The position numbers and the translations under genes are program-made. From Opitutus sp. (GTDB taxonomy: Bacteria; Verrucomicrobiota; Verrucomicrobiia; Opitutales; Opitutaceae): a DNA stretch of 41,770 nucleotides. The notes below the pieces were generated by a model. The model was given only the letters and a program-made list of their open reading frames with translations, had not been told where the DNA came from and did no database searches. Location of the stretch: the NCBI GenBank assembly GCA_013822585.1, contig PNKG01000004.1, forward strand, positions 1 through 41,770, in the 5' to 3' direction. This document shows positions 8,110 to 16,087 of the stretch, piece after piece (the stretch's first letter is position 1; each line of letters opens with the position of its first letter).

Positions 8110-11100
8110 TCAGAAGGCGACCGTGGCGGTGAGGTTGAAGGCGCGGGGCTGGAGGTAGAGGTAGCTGGTGGGAACGGTGACGCGGTTGGGTTTCGAGATG
8201 TCGCCGTTCGGGGCGCGGAGGCCGGCGCCGATGTAGACGAGGCGGTCCTCGTCGAGCAGGTTGGTGATGGAGAGGGCGAGGTTGAGGGTGCGGCGGTCGC
8301 GGAGTTTGATCTCGTAGCCGAGCGTGCCGGTCATCGTGTAGTAGGTGGGCATGTAGACGCGGGTGGTGGCGTCGACTGCCGGGTCGTCGATGGCGGTGGC
8401 GGGGTTTGCGGGGTTGACGATGGTGTCGGCGCCGCGATTGCCGATGGCCTTGCGACCGATAAATTGCACGCCGGCGCCGACGCGGAGGTTTTTGAGGATG
8501 CCGCTGGGGAAGCGGTAGTCGGTGTAGAGGTTGGCGGTGAAGCGGGGCTGGTCGCTGTAGGTTTTCACGGTGGGGTCGCTGGTGCGCTTGAAGGTCTGGA
8601 TGTCGTTCCAGGCGGTGGCGGCGGCGGAGGCGTCGGGGGAGCGGTTCGCGACGGGAATGGCGGTGTCGACGGTGGCGACGTTGCTGGAGTCGATCAGCAC
8701 GCCGGCATCGAGGACGATCTGGCGGAGGGTGGATTCGTTGGCGTTGAGGTAGGCCCACTGCTGCTGATTGTCGTTCGAGGTGAGGGTCTCGGGGAAGCTC
8801 GCGTTGGCGCTGAGGCGCCAGTTCGGGGTGAGGTTGGCGACGATGTCGATTTCGTAGCCGTTGGCTTCCTGATCGCGGAAGTCGAAGGTGGGGGAGGGGA
8901 CTTCGGGGAGGCCGCGCGTGTTGAGGCCGTTGGGGTCCTGGTTGCCGACGGGGTTGGCGGCGGCGAGGGTGGCGTATTTGCGGGTCTGGCCGGTGTTGTC
9001 GAAGGAGTTGTTGTATTGGACGGAGTAGTATTTGCCGAAGCTGGCGCTGAGGCGGCCGCCGAGGAGGGTGAAGCGCAGGCCGGCGTCCCAGCCTTCGCTC
9101 CTGCCGGGGGGCAGGGCGCTGCCGTTGATGGTGATGCCGGCGCCGGGGGGGTTGAAGGATTCGGCGAAGTTGCCGTAGGCGCTGGCCCAGGGGAGCAGGT
9201 GAAGGACGCCGCCGTAGGTGAGGGTGTCGACGGTGACGTCGATGCCCGGGGAGGAGAAGTCGTCGCGGAAGCGGTCTTGGGCGTATTGGGGGAGCGGGAC
9301 GCCGTTGGCGTCGCGGGGGCGGGTGAGCGCGGGGAGGTTGGCGGTGCCGGTGACGTTGCCGTTGGCGTCGCGGGGGCGGTAGGCGAGGTTCCAGTAGTCG
9401 GCGGGGGCGAGGGGGCGGTAGTAGGCGGTCTGGCCGTTCCAGTTGGCCGGGTAGTCGGCGGCGACGGAGTTGGCGCTGCCGATCATGGTGTAGAGGTTGC
9501 GCTGGAGTTGGTCGCGGCGGGCGCCGGCGATGAGGTTGAGGCGGCCTTTGAGGAGCTTGGCGTTGAGGGCGGCCTGCAGGTAGGAGAAACTGGTGTCGGA
9601 GCGGCGGAAGTTGCCGGGGCTGCGCAGATCGAGGATCTTGGAGACTGGGTAGCTCTGGGTGGTGCCGGCGACGGGGTCGACGTAGCTGATTTGGTCGGGC
9701 ACCGTCATGGGGGAGTTGAGCTGGTTCCAGTAGTAGCGGTAGTTGAAGAAGTCGGCGTTGGCGCGGCGGCGGATGTCCGGGTTGCGGTTCATCACGAAGT
9801 TGTAGCCGAGGACTTGGTTGTCGACGGTGCGGAAGCCGGCGATGAGGTTGGCGCGGAAATCGCCCCAGCGGGTGTTGTTGAAGACGAGGGCGGCGGCGGC
9901 GCGGGCTTCGGTGATCTCGTTCTTGTAGTAGTAGGTGGCGAAGATGGAGTCGCTGTAGACCTGGCCGAAGTTGGGGTTGGTGGCGCCGCTGGGGAGGGTC
10001 TTGTTGATGTCGATGTAGGCGGTGCCCATGCGGGAGGCGACGGCCTCGACCGTCTTGGTGGTGGAGACGCGGGTGCCGGCGACCTCGAGGAAGAGGTGCT
10101 CGCCTTGCTGGTGCTCGAGGAAGGCGGCGATCGAATCGAATTTGTATTCGAGGGTGGGCGCGTTGGGCTGGATGACGGTCCGGCGGGTCGGGCGGCGGAA
10201 AGGCGAACCGGCTTCGGCGAGACGGTAGAGGGCGTCCATGTCGTAGACGTTGCCGAGGAAGGGGCCGCCGTTGATGTTGAGGTTGGCGGTGGAGAGGGCG
10301 AGGACGCCGCCGACCGGCACGGCGGCGTTGGCGCCGCCGCCCTGGGTGCGCCAGGTGTTGGCCCAGTTGATGACGGTGCTGCCATCGGAGCCGGGCACGT
10401 AGAGCGGATAGGGGGAGGTGCTGGAGCCGACGCGGGCGATGCCTTTGGCGTCGGAGTTGGTGATGGTGGCGATGGGGGCGGCGACGGTGGTGGCGCCGTC
10501 CCAGCCGGAGACGCCGTCGCTCATGGTCTCGCGGCCCATGATGGTGCTCTGCTTGTAGGTTTCGTATTCGGCGCGCACGACCGTGCGCTGAAACGGGCGC
10601 CAGGTCGTGGTGAAGTGGACGCCGCGGCGGTTGTCGAATTCGAGATCGCGCCAGGTGTCGGCATCCTGCCAGAGGGTGTTGAGGCGGAAGGCGAGCTGGC
10701 CGTTGAGGGCGTAATTGCCGTCGAGGTTGAAGCGGTATTTGTTCCACGAGCCGATGAGCACGGAGGCTTTGCCGAAGCTCTTGTCGGTGCGGGCTTGCTT
10801 GGTCATGCCGATGACGGTGCCGCCGAGGCCGGAGGTGCCGATGAGGAGGGCGTTGGGGCCGCGGGCGAAGTCGATGCGCTCCTGGCTGTAGGTGTCGGAG
10901 TTCATGCCGAGCTGGAAGAAGTTGCGCTGCTGGCCGCCGGCGATGCGGAGGCCGCGGGACATGACGGAGGAGTTGGCTTCGCCGTCGTTGTAACGGTAGG
11001 AGCTGGTGTCCTGGAGGGGCAGGTAGGAGCCGACGGCCCAAGTCATGGCTTTTTCGGTGTCGAACAGGCTGAGGACATCGAGGAAGTCCCGGGTGATGAC

Positions 11101-11628
11101 CGAGTAGGCGATGGGGGTGTCTTTCAGGTCGGTGGAGAGACGGCCGCCGGCGAGGGAGCTGGAAGCGACAAAACCGTCGTCCTTCTCGGTGACGACGGTG
11201 AAGGGGGAAAGCGTGAGGACGCCGTCGTCGCGGGGGGCGACGGTCGGTTCGGGGGCGCGCGGCGCGGGCGCGGGGTTTTCTTTCGGCGGAGCGGGTGGCG
11301 GCTCGCGGCGGAGGGTGAACGCGCCGGTCTTCACATCCTCGACGGCGGTGAGTCCGGTGCCGGCGAGCAGACGGTTGAGCGCCTCGCGCGCCGTCAGCTC
11401 TCCCTGCACCGCGGCGGTCCGCACGCCGGCCACGGTCTGGGCGGGGAAGACGATCTCGACGCCGCCTTGCTTGGCGGCCTGCTTCAAAGTCGTCGCCGCG
11501 TCGCCGGCGGGGACGTCGAAGTTCTTCCGCCGTTCGTTGGGCGCGGCGAAAGCCTGCGTGACGGCAATAAGCAGGAGAGCGAACGACGCCCAGCGGCGGG
11601 CGGCCGGGAAGCGGGGGATTTTTCTCAT
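8110..11628 (-). CDS. TonB-dependent receptor with STN signalling domain
   Basis: This outer-membrane beta-barrel would import a ligand using TonB energy. The 1172-residue protein starts at the ATG at 11628, which gives a signal peptide with MRKIPRF as its basic end and cleavage near QAFA. Residues about 35-100 (beginning FDVPAGDAATTLKQAAKQGG) form an STN (secretin/TonB short N-terminal) domain, followed by a Pro-rich linker. The plug domain (about 135-250) contains GGRLSTDLKDTP and ERIDFARGPNALL. A long barrel ends in Phe (NLTATVAF), the usual C-terminal outer-membrane signal. An STN domain next to FecI- and FecR-like genes indicates a transducing receptor that relays ligand binding to the anti-sigma factor. 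The barrel is larger than that of siderophore receptors, in line with the big receptors of Opitutaceae. The ligand is unknown; sugar polymers or siderophores are both possible. Confidence 0.92.
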   Translation of the reverse strand: MRKIPRFPAARRWASFALLLIAVTQAFAAPNERRKNFDVPAGDAATTLKQAAKQGGVEIVFPAQTVAGVRTAAVQGELTAREALNRLLAGTGLTAVEDVKTGAFTLRREPPPAPPKENPAPAPRAPEPTVAPRDDGVLTLSPFTVVTEKDDGFVASSSLAGGRLSTDLKDTPIAYSVITRDFLDVLSLFDTEKAMTWAVGSYLPLQDTSSYRYNDGEANSSVMSRGLRIAGGQQRNFFQLGMNSDTYSQERIDFARGPNALLIGTSGLGGTVIGMTKQARTDKSFGKASVLIGSWNKYRFNLDGNYALNGQLAFRLNTLWQDADTWRDLEFDNRRGVHFTTTWRPFQRTVVRAEYETYKQSTIMGRETMSDGVSGWDGATTVAAPIATITNSDAKGIARVGSSTSPYPLYVPGSDGSTVINWANTWRTQGGGANAAVPVGGVLALSTANLNINGGPFLGNVYDMDALYRLAEAGSPFRRPTRRTVIQPNAPTLEYKFDSIAAFLEHQQGEHLFLEVAGTRVSTTKTVEAVASRMGTAYIDINKTLPSGATNPNFGQVYSDSIFATYYYKNEITEARAAAALVFNNTRWGDFRANLIAGFRTVDNQVLGYNFVMNRNPDIRRRANADFFNYRYYWNQLNSPMTVPDQISYVDPVAGTTQSYPVSKILDLRSPGNFRRSDTSFSYLQAALNAKLLKGRLNLIAGARRDQLQRNLYTMIGSANSVAADYPANWNGQTAYYRPLAPADYWNLAYRPRDANGNVTGTANLPALTRPRDANGVPLPQYAQDRFRDDFSSPGIDVTVDTLTYGGVLHLLPWASAYGNFAESFNPPGAGITINGSALPPGRSEGWDAGLRFTLLGGRLSASFGKYYSVQYNNSFDNTGQTRKYATLAAANPVGNQDPNGLNTRGLPEVPSPTFDFRDQEANGYEIDIVANLTPNWRLSANASFPETLTSNDNQQQWAYLNANESTLRQIVLDAGVLIDSSNVATVDTAIPVANRSPDASAAATAWNDIQTFKRTSDPTVKTYSDQPRFTANLYTDYRFPSGILKNLRVGAGVQFIGRKAIGNRGADTIVNPANPATAIDDPAVDATTRVYMPTYYTMTGTLGYEIKLRDRRTLNLALSITNLLDEDRLVYIGAGLRAPNGDISKPNRVTVPTSYLYLQPRAFNLTATVAF

Positions 11629-11704
11629 CGGGGTGCGGTGGGTTCGGCTACAAGACGGGCGGGCGGGCAAATCACGCTAAAGCCTGTTGCGCGGCGGGCG
11701 CCGG

Positions 11705-11722
11705 GGCGGGCTCGTGCCCGCC
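11705..11722. terminator. Short GC hairpin between fecR-like and receptor genes
   Basis: GGCGGGC and GCCCGCC form a perfect 7-bp stem with a TCGT loop. It sits 14 nt after the FecR stop and 77 nt before the receptor ATG on the minus strand. There is no T-run, so it could attenuate between the regulatory genes and the receptor rather than terminate fully. Confidence 0.35.
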
Positions 11723-11735
11723 GCCCGCGGGGGCG

Positions 11736-12749
11736 TCAACGCGCGGCGTGCAGCGCGATGCGATCGCCCGCGCGCTCGGCGCGGATGGCGCCGTTGGCCT
11801 CGAGCAGGCGGACGAATCCTTCGACGTTGTCGGAACGGAAAGTCAGCATGATCGGGAGTGACGCCGGCGCATCGGGCGCCAGCACGAGCTGGGTCGTGTT
11901 GCGGAGGTTGAACTCGGCGACGACTTCGGAGAGCGGCGTGGAGTTGAAGTCGAGCAGGCGCGGCTGCCAGGCGAGGGCGCGCGCGATCTCGGCCGCGGAA
12001 ACGGTCGCGACGGAGGGCGGGGCGGCCGCGGCGTCTGCGAGCGGCACGAGGGCGCGGCGGCCGGCCTCGAGCAACGGCAGCTCGGGCGCGAGCACGCCGG
12101 CGACGGGCGGCGGCGCCACGTGCACCTTGCCCTCGGTGACGAGGACTTCGACGGCGCCGGCGGCGAGGCGGACGTTGAATGCCGTGCCGACCGCGCGCAC
12201 GGCCACGCCTTCGGCGCTGACGATGAACGGGCGCGCGGGATTCTTCGCCACGGTGAAAAACGCCTCGCCGTGGCGCAGCACGACGCGGCGCTCGCCGGCG
12301 GTGTAATGCACCTCGACCTCGGAGCCGCCGCGTAATTCCACCGTCGAGCCGTCTTCGAGCACGCGCTGGCTGTAGCGGGGCGCCGTCGCCAGCGCCGCGG
12401 GCGCAGGCGCGGGTTTTTCCCAGAAGACCGCCACCGCGAACGCCGCGGCGGCGGCGAGCGGCACTCCCCAGCCGAGGGCGACCCGCCAAGGACGGCGCGG
12501 CCGCGGCTTGGCCAGCAGATCGGGGTTGGGTTCCGCGCTATGCTCGGGCCGCCATTGCGCGAGCAAGTTGAACTCCTTCCAAGTGCGCTGGTGCTGGGCC
12601 AAGCGCTCGCCGTGCCGGGGGTCGGCTGCAAGCCAGTGGAAAAACTCGTCCTGTTCGGCCGCGGTCAGACCGCGGTCGCGCCGGACGACCCAGGCGGCGG
12701 CGGCGCGGTCGATGCGCTCGGTTTCGGCGCTTTTCGTCGGATCCGTCAC
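11736..12749 (-). CDS. FecR-family anti-sigma regulator
   Basis: FecR proteins span the inner membrane, sense the receptor's STN domain and control the partner ECF sigma factor. The GTG at 12749 was chosen because AAGGAG (on the minus strand) lies six bases upstream and because it overlaps the sigma-factor stop as GTGA. The 337 residues comprise an N-terminal sigma-binding region with AAAAWVVRRDRGLTAAEQ and FFHWLAADPRHGERL, a single membrane helix near 90-110, and a FecR domain (about 125-220) with SRVELRGGSE-like sequence and GEAFFTVAKNPARPF. A C-terminal STN-like tail (LLDFNSTPLSEVVAEF) follows. The order sigma factor, FecR, receptor on one strand is the classic cell-surface signalling cassette. 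Confidence 0.92.
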   Translation of the reverse strand: MTDPTKSAETERIDRAAAAWVVRRDRGLTAAEQDEFFHWLAADPRHGERLAQHQRTWKEFNLLAQWRPEHSAEPNPDLLAKPRPRRPWRVALGWGVPLAAAAAFAVAVFWEKPAPAPAALATAPRYSQRVLEDGSTVELRGGSEVEVHYTAGERRVVLRHGEAFFTVAKNPARPFIVSAEGVAVRAVGTAFNVRLAAGAVEVLVTEGKVHVAPPPVAGVLAPELPLLEAGRRALVPLADAAAAPPSVATVSAAEIARALAWQPRLLDFNSTPLSEVVAEFNLRNTTQLVLAPDAPASLPIMLTFRSDNVEGFVRLLEANGAIRAERAGDRIALHAAR

Positions 12750-13282
12750 GGTGAACTCCTTTCGCGCCGGTATTTCGCCATGAACTGCGTGCATTTCTGC
12801 ACCCCGATCGTGAGCTGGGCGGAGACCGTGTGCTCGGAGATGCCGAGCCGCCGGGCGATGTCGGACTGCGACAGGCCGTAGACCTTGCGCAGGGTGAAGA
12901 CCTGGCGGCAGCGGTCGGGCAGGGATTGGATGGCTTCGGTCAAGAGTTCGAGTTCCTGGTTGCGGGCGACGGTCTCGGCGACGTCGTCGGCGTCATACAA
13001 GACGTCCCAGCCCTCGGCATCCACTAAAGGGGCGGAGGGCGCGACGTGCCGGTGGCGGATGCGGTCCAGCGCGAGATTGCGGGCGGTGGCGAAGAGAAAG
13101 GCCTTCGGCGAGTCGAGGCGCCCCCGGGCATGGGCGCGCAGCACGCGGAGGAAAGCCTCCTGCACCACGTCGTCCAGCTCCAGGCCCGAGGGGAAACGGC
13201 TGCGCAGCCACGCGCGGAGCATCGGCTCGTGCGGCAGCACGTGCGCGGCGAACCAGTGCGAATGGGGGGAGTCCTGGGGCAA
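12746..13282 (-). CDS. ECF sigma factor, FecI-like
   Basis: A 178-residue extracytoplasmic-function sigma factor. Region 2 is LELDDVVQEAFLRVLRAHARG plus the helix ending ATARNLALDRIRHR (about 35-80). Region 4 is LPDRCRQVFTLRKVYGLSQ with the helix-turn-helix SDIARRLGISEHTVSAQL (about 121-160). The start given is a TTG at 13282. Internal GTG (13240) and ATG (13222) codons are alternatives, but the residues around HSHWFAAHVLPHEP look like part of the family's N-terminus. It overlaps the FecR gene by 4 bp, which favours equal synthesis of sigma and regulator. A probable operator region with a 9-bp-stem hairpin (13337-13366) lies upstream. Confidence 0.92.
   Translation of the reverse strand: MPQDSPHSHWFAAHVLPHEPMLRAWLRSRFPSGLELDDVVQEAFLRVLRAHARGRLDSPKAFLFATARNLALDRIRHRHVAPSAPLVDAEGWDVLYDADDVAETVARNQELELLTEAIQSLPDRCRQVFTLRKVYGLSQSDIARRLGISEHTVSAQLTIGVQKCTQFMAKYRRERSSP
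12756..12762 (-). promoter_or_regulatory. Ribosome binding site of the FecR gene
   Basis: AAAGGAG on the minus strand, six bases before the GTG at 12749. It lies inside the last codons of the sigma-factor gene and decides the FecR start. Confidence 0.8.
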
Positions 13283-13336
13283 GGGAGGGAGATCGGGCTG
13301 GCCAACCTTCCTAGACGTTTCACCGGCCCGGAGACA

Positions 13337-13366
13337 CCAAGGAAATCTGCTTCGTTGTTTCCTTGG
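13337..13366. promoter_or_regulatory. Dyad in the sigma-factor/EamA divergent region
   Basis: CCAAGGAAA and TTTCCTTGG form a perfect 9-bp dyad with a 12-nt spacer. It lies between the divergent sigma-factor and EamA genes. It could be an operator or the base of a leader hairpin. No clear promoter hexamers were recognised around it. Confidence 0.4.
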
Positions 13367-13395
13367 CGGCGCAAATCCGCCATCGCTGGGGCCCC

Positions 13396-14256
13396 GTGAG
13401 AGACCCCGCGCACACCCAATCCGTCGGCCTGCTGCTGCTCGCCGCGCTCTGCTGGAGCATCGGCGGAGTGCTGATGAAGCTGGTGGACTGGCCGCCGTTC
13501 GCCGTGGGCGGCGGGCGCGGCTTGGTCGCGGCGCTGTTCCTGCTCGCGGTGACGTGGCGCGAGCGGCCGCTGCGCTGGGGCTGGCTGCCGCTGGCCACGG
13601 CGCTGGCCTACACGGGCTGCACGCTGCTCTTCGCCGCGGCGACGAAGCTCACCACCGCCGCCAACGCCATCCTGCTCCAATACACCGCGCCCGCCTACGT
13701 CGCCCTGCTCGGCGCGTGGGTGCTGCGCGAGCACCCGACACGCGCGGACTGGCTGACCATCGCCGCGGTGTTCGCGGGCCTGGGCGTGTTCCTCTACGAC
13801 GGCCTGCGGCTCAACGACGTCGCCGGCATCCTGTTCGCCATCGCCAGCGGCGTGAGCTTCGCCGTCATGATCGTGCTGCTGCGCCTGCAAAAGGACAACG
13901 CGCCGCTCGGGGCGATCATCGTCGGCAATTTCCTCGGGTTTCTCATCGGGCTGCCGTCCATGCTGGCCGCGCCGCTGCCGGACGCGCGCAGCCTCGGCGC
14001 GCTGCTGCTCCTCGGCTGCGTGCAGCTCGGTTTCGCCTACCGGCTCTACACCCGCGCCATCCGGCACGTCACCGCGCTGGAAGGCGTGCTCATCCCCGTG
14101 ATCGAGCCGATCCTCAATCCGATCTGGGTCATGCTCGTCGTCGGCGAAAAACCCACGGCGCTCTCCCTGCTCGGCGGCGGGATCGTGCTCGCGGCGGTCA
14201 CGTGGCGCGCCGTCGCCTCGCTCCGCCGGTCGCCGCCGGAGGTGCGGCCGGGGTGA
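13396..14256 (+). CDS. EamA/DMT-family transporter
   Basis: A 286-residue drug/metabolite-superfamily permease with ten predicted membrane helices in two EamA repeats. The first repeat has CWSIGGVLMKLVDWPP and ends with LLQYTAPAYVALLGAWVLRE (near 85-110), and the second ends with GVLIPVIEPILNPIWVMLV (about 230-250). The 'P..V.L.....GE' pattern at the end of both repeats is typical. The start chosen is the GTG at 13396; the frame is open further upstream, but that part is hydrophilic and overlaps the divergent control region. The last codon overlaps the next gene as GTGA. The substrate is unknown; family members export amino acids, purines or other small metabolites. Confidence 0.88.
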   Translation: MRDPAHTQSVGLLLLAALCWSIGGVLMKLVDWPPFAVGGGRGLVAALFLLAVTWRERPLRWGWLPLATALAYTGCTLLFAAATKLTTAANAILLQYTAPAYVALLGAWVLREHPTRADWLTIAAVFAGLGVFLYDGLRLNDVAGILFAIASGVSFAVMIVLLRLQKDNAPLGAIIVGNFLGFLIGLPSMLAAPLPDARSLGALLLLGCVQLGFAYRLYTRAIRHVTALEGVLIPVIEPILNPIWVMLVVGEKPTALSLLGGGIVLAAVTWRAVASLRRSPPEVRPG

Positions 14257-14927
14257 AGGGGGCCGCCGACTCCGACCCGCGCGAAGGCGTGGTGCTGTTG
14301 CACGGCGTGGCGCTCTCGGGCTGGGTGATGCGGCCGCTGGCGCGCGCGCTCGGGCGCGCCGGCTACCGGGTGGTGAACCTCGGTTATCCCTCGCGCACCA
14401 TGCCGGCCGCGCAGATCGCGGACCGGTGGCTGCCGGACGCGCTGCGCGCCCACGCCGTGGCGCGGGCGCCGCGCCTGCACTTCGTGGTCCATTCGCTCGG
14501 CAGCCTCGTCATGCGCCTCCACCTGCGCCGCCGCCGCCCGGCGAACCTCGGACGCGTGGTCATGCTCGGCCCGCCCAACCACGGCAGCGCCGCGGCCGAC
14601 CACGCGAGCCGGAACGGATTTCTGCGGTGGCTGATGGGCGTCAATCTCGGGCCGCTCGGCACGGGCGCCGGCTCGCTCGCCGCGCAGCTCGGCCCGGCGG
14701 ACTTCGAGGTCGGCATCATCGCCGGCACGGGGCGCCTCAATCCGCTGTTCAACGGCGTGTTGGCCGGCCACCGCCACGACGGCGTTGTGACGCTGGAATC
14801 GGCGCGGCTGGAGGGCATGGGCGACTTCCTGGTCGTGCCGCATTCGCACACGGCGATGCTCTGGCGGAGCGGCGTGATCGCGCAGGTGCTGGCCTTCCTG
14901 CGCGACGGCCGGTTCGCGCGGCCGTGA
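14253..14927 (+). CDS. Alpha/beta hydrolase, lipase/esterase-like
   Basis: A 224-residue single-domain alpha/beta hydrolase. VVLLHGVALSGWVM (about 13-26) forms the oxyanion-hole HG motif. FVVHSLGSLVMRLHL (about 72-86) carries the nucleophile Ser in H-S-L-G-S, with His where most relatives have Gly. PPNHGSAAA is the loop that follows in triacylglycerol-lipase-like proteins. GHRHDGVVTLES probably supplies the acid and PHSHTAML the catalytic His. There is no signal peptide. The GTG start at 14253 overlaps the stop of the transporter gene, so the two are probably made together. The substrate cannot be deduced. Confidence 0.85.
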   Translation: MKGAADSDPREGVVLLHGVALSGWVMRPLARALGRAGYRVVNLGYPSRTMPAAQIADRWLPDALRAHAVARAPRLHFVVHSLGSLVMRLHLRRRRPANLGRVVMLGPPNHGSAAADHASRNGFLRWLMGVNLGPLGTGAGSLAAQLGPADFEVGIIAGTGRLNPLFNGVLAGHRHDGVVTLESARLEGMGDFLVVPHSHTAMLWRSGVIAQVLAFLRDGRFARP

Positions 14928-14959
14928 CCCACGGCGCCGCGCCAGTGCCCGGGAGCAGT

Positions 14960-14978
14960 TGTAACCTATTAGGTTACA
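14960..14978. repeat. Palindrome copy 2 (TAACC type), left of pair
   Basis: TGTAACCTATTAGGTTACA, perfect dyad around a central T. It lies 33 bp after the hydrolase stop and pairs with the copy at 15012 (centres 53 bp apart). Confidence 0.95.
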
Positions 14979-15011
14979 TTGGCATCATCCTTTCTGAGGG
15001 AGCCGGTGGAT

Positions 15012-15032
15012 TTGTAACCTAATGGGTTACAA
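15012..15032. repeat. Palindrome copy 3 (TAACC type), right of pair
   Basis: Dyad of 10-bp arms around a central A, with one change at 15024 (A to G) that would still pair as G-U in RNA. The arms of the pair extend outward by a further CAGT/ACTG, so the two palindromes together are an inverted repeat. It lies between the 3' ends of two convergent genes. Confidence 0.93.
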
Positions 15033-15080
15033 CTGAAGAACCGGGGCCGCGGCGCGGAACGCGGCTTTCGGCATCGCAGG

Positions 15081-16049
15081 TCAGGGCGTTGCGGGTTTCG
15101 GCGGGCGGAGCTGGATGAGGATGTTGGCCGCCGTGATCAGGCCGCCGCCGAGCAGCAGATGCCAGGTGAGCGACTCGTTCGGATAGTTGAAGCCGGCCCA
15201 GGCCGAGAGCAGCCCCGGCAGGAAGAGGGCCATGACCGAGGTGAAGATCGGCTCGGTGCAGTAGATCAGCCCGGCCTCGGTTGCGGTGATGGCGGGCTGC
15301 CACTTGTTCATCAGGGTGAATGACCCGATGGTGCAGAAGCCCGTGAGCAGCACCGTGAACGCGAGCCAGGGCATGTGCGTCCAAGGCACGAGCACGTCGG
15401 CCGGCGACGGGGCGCTGAGCAGGGCCATCGTGGAAAAGACCGCCGCCTCGGCGCCGAACATCACGGCGGTGACGGGGAGCGCGCGGTTGCCGGCGTAACC
15501 CTTGTTCTCAAGCACGAAGATCTGCCACATGAAGAAGCCGGAGCTGATCAGCGTCTCCAGTTCGCCGCGCCCCAGATGCAGGGTGCGGAAATTGAAGCCC
15601 GAGAGGATCGCGACGCCGGCCAGCACGAGCACGCTGCAAATCCAGACGACCGGGCGCGGCCAGTGGCGGGCGCGCACCGCGACGCAGATCGGGATCATCA
15701 GGGCGTAGAACTGGGTGAGGAAGGCCGAGGTCGAGGCGCTGGTGAATTGCAGGCCGTCGGTCTGGAGGAGCATGCCGCAGGAGGCCGACGCGCCGAGGAG
15801 CAGGCCCTGCCGGATCTCCGGGCGCGTGATGTCGGCGAGCTGGCGCCGGGCGATGGCCCACAGGAACGCCCCGCCGAGGATGAAGCGCGGCGCGATGCAC
15901 ATCGCCGTGATGAACCAGGTGCTGCTTGCCGGCAGGAGCTGCGCGTGCGCGGAGCCGATGGCCTTGATGAGCGGGAAGCTGATGCCCCAGAAGAAATTCG
16001 CCAGCAGCAGCATCCCGAGTGCGGTGGTGTGCGGGGCGCGGGCGTTCAT
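15081..16049 (-). CDS. EamA/DMT-family transporter
   Basis: A 322-residue permease with about ten membrane helices in two EamA halves. The first has LLLANFFWGISFPLIKAIG (about 13-31) and FTSASTSAFLTQFYALMIPI (about 102-121); the second ends with TEAGLIYCTEPIFTSVMALF (about 250-270). The start at 16049 is the only ATG giving a short cytoplasmic N-terminus before the first helix. It follows the histidine-kinase gene on the same strand with a 38-bp gap, so it may be co-transcribed. It is not closely similar to the EamA protein at 13396. The substrate is unknown. Confidence 0.88.
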   Translation of the reverse strand: MNARAPHTTALGMLLLANFFWGISFPLIKAIGSAHAQLLPASSTWFITAMCIAPRFILGGAFLWAIARRQLADITRPEIRQGLLLGASASCGMLLQTDGLQFTSASTSAFLTQFYALMIPICVAVRARHWPRPVVWICSVLVLAGVAILSGFNFRTLHLGRGELETLISSGFFMWQIFVLENKGYAGNRALPVTAVMFGAEAAVFSTMALLSAPSPADVLVPWTHMPWLAFTVLLTGFCTIGSFTLMNKWQPAITATEAGLIYCTEPIFTSVMALFLPGLLSAWAGFNYPNESLTWHLLLGGGLITAANILIQLRPPKPATP

Positions 16050-16087
16050 GGGCAAAGCAGGGGGCGTAGGCGCGGGCGCGGGCGGCG

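Noticed and set aside
6922-12306. 1794-codon open frame on the + strand
   Set aside because: It lies antisense to the phosphodiesterase, TonB receptor and FecR genes; Gly/Ala/Val/Glu/Asp-only composition without domains is a high-GC artefact.
14960-15032. CRISPR repeats
   Set aside because: Copies are paired, inverted and scattered, spacers are not followed by further repeats, and no cas genes are present.
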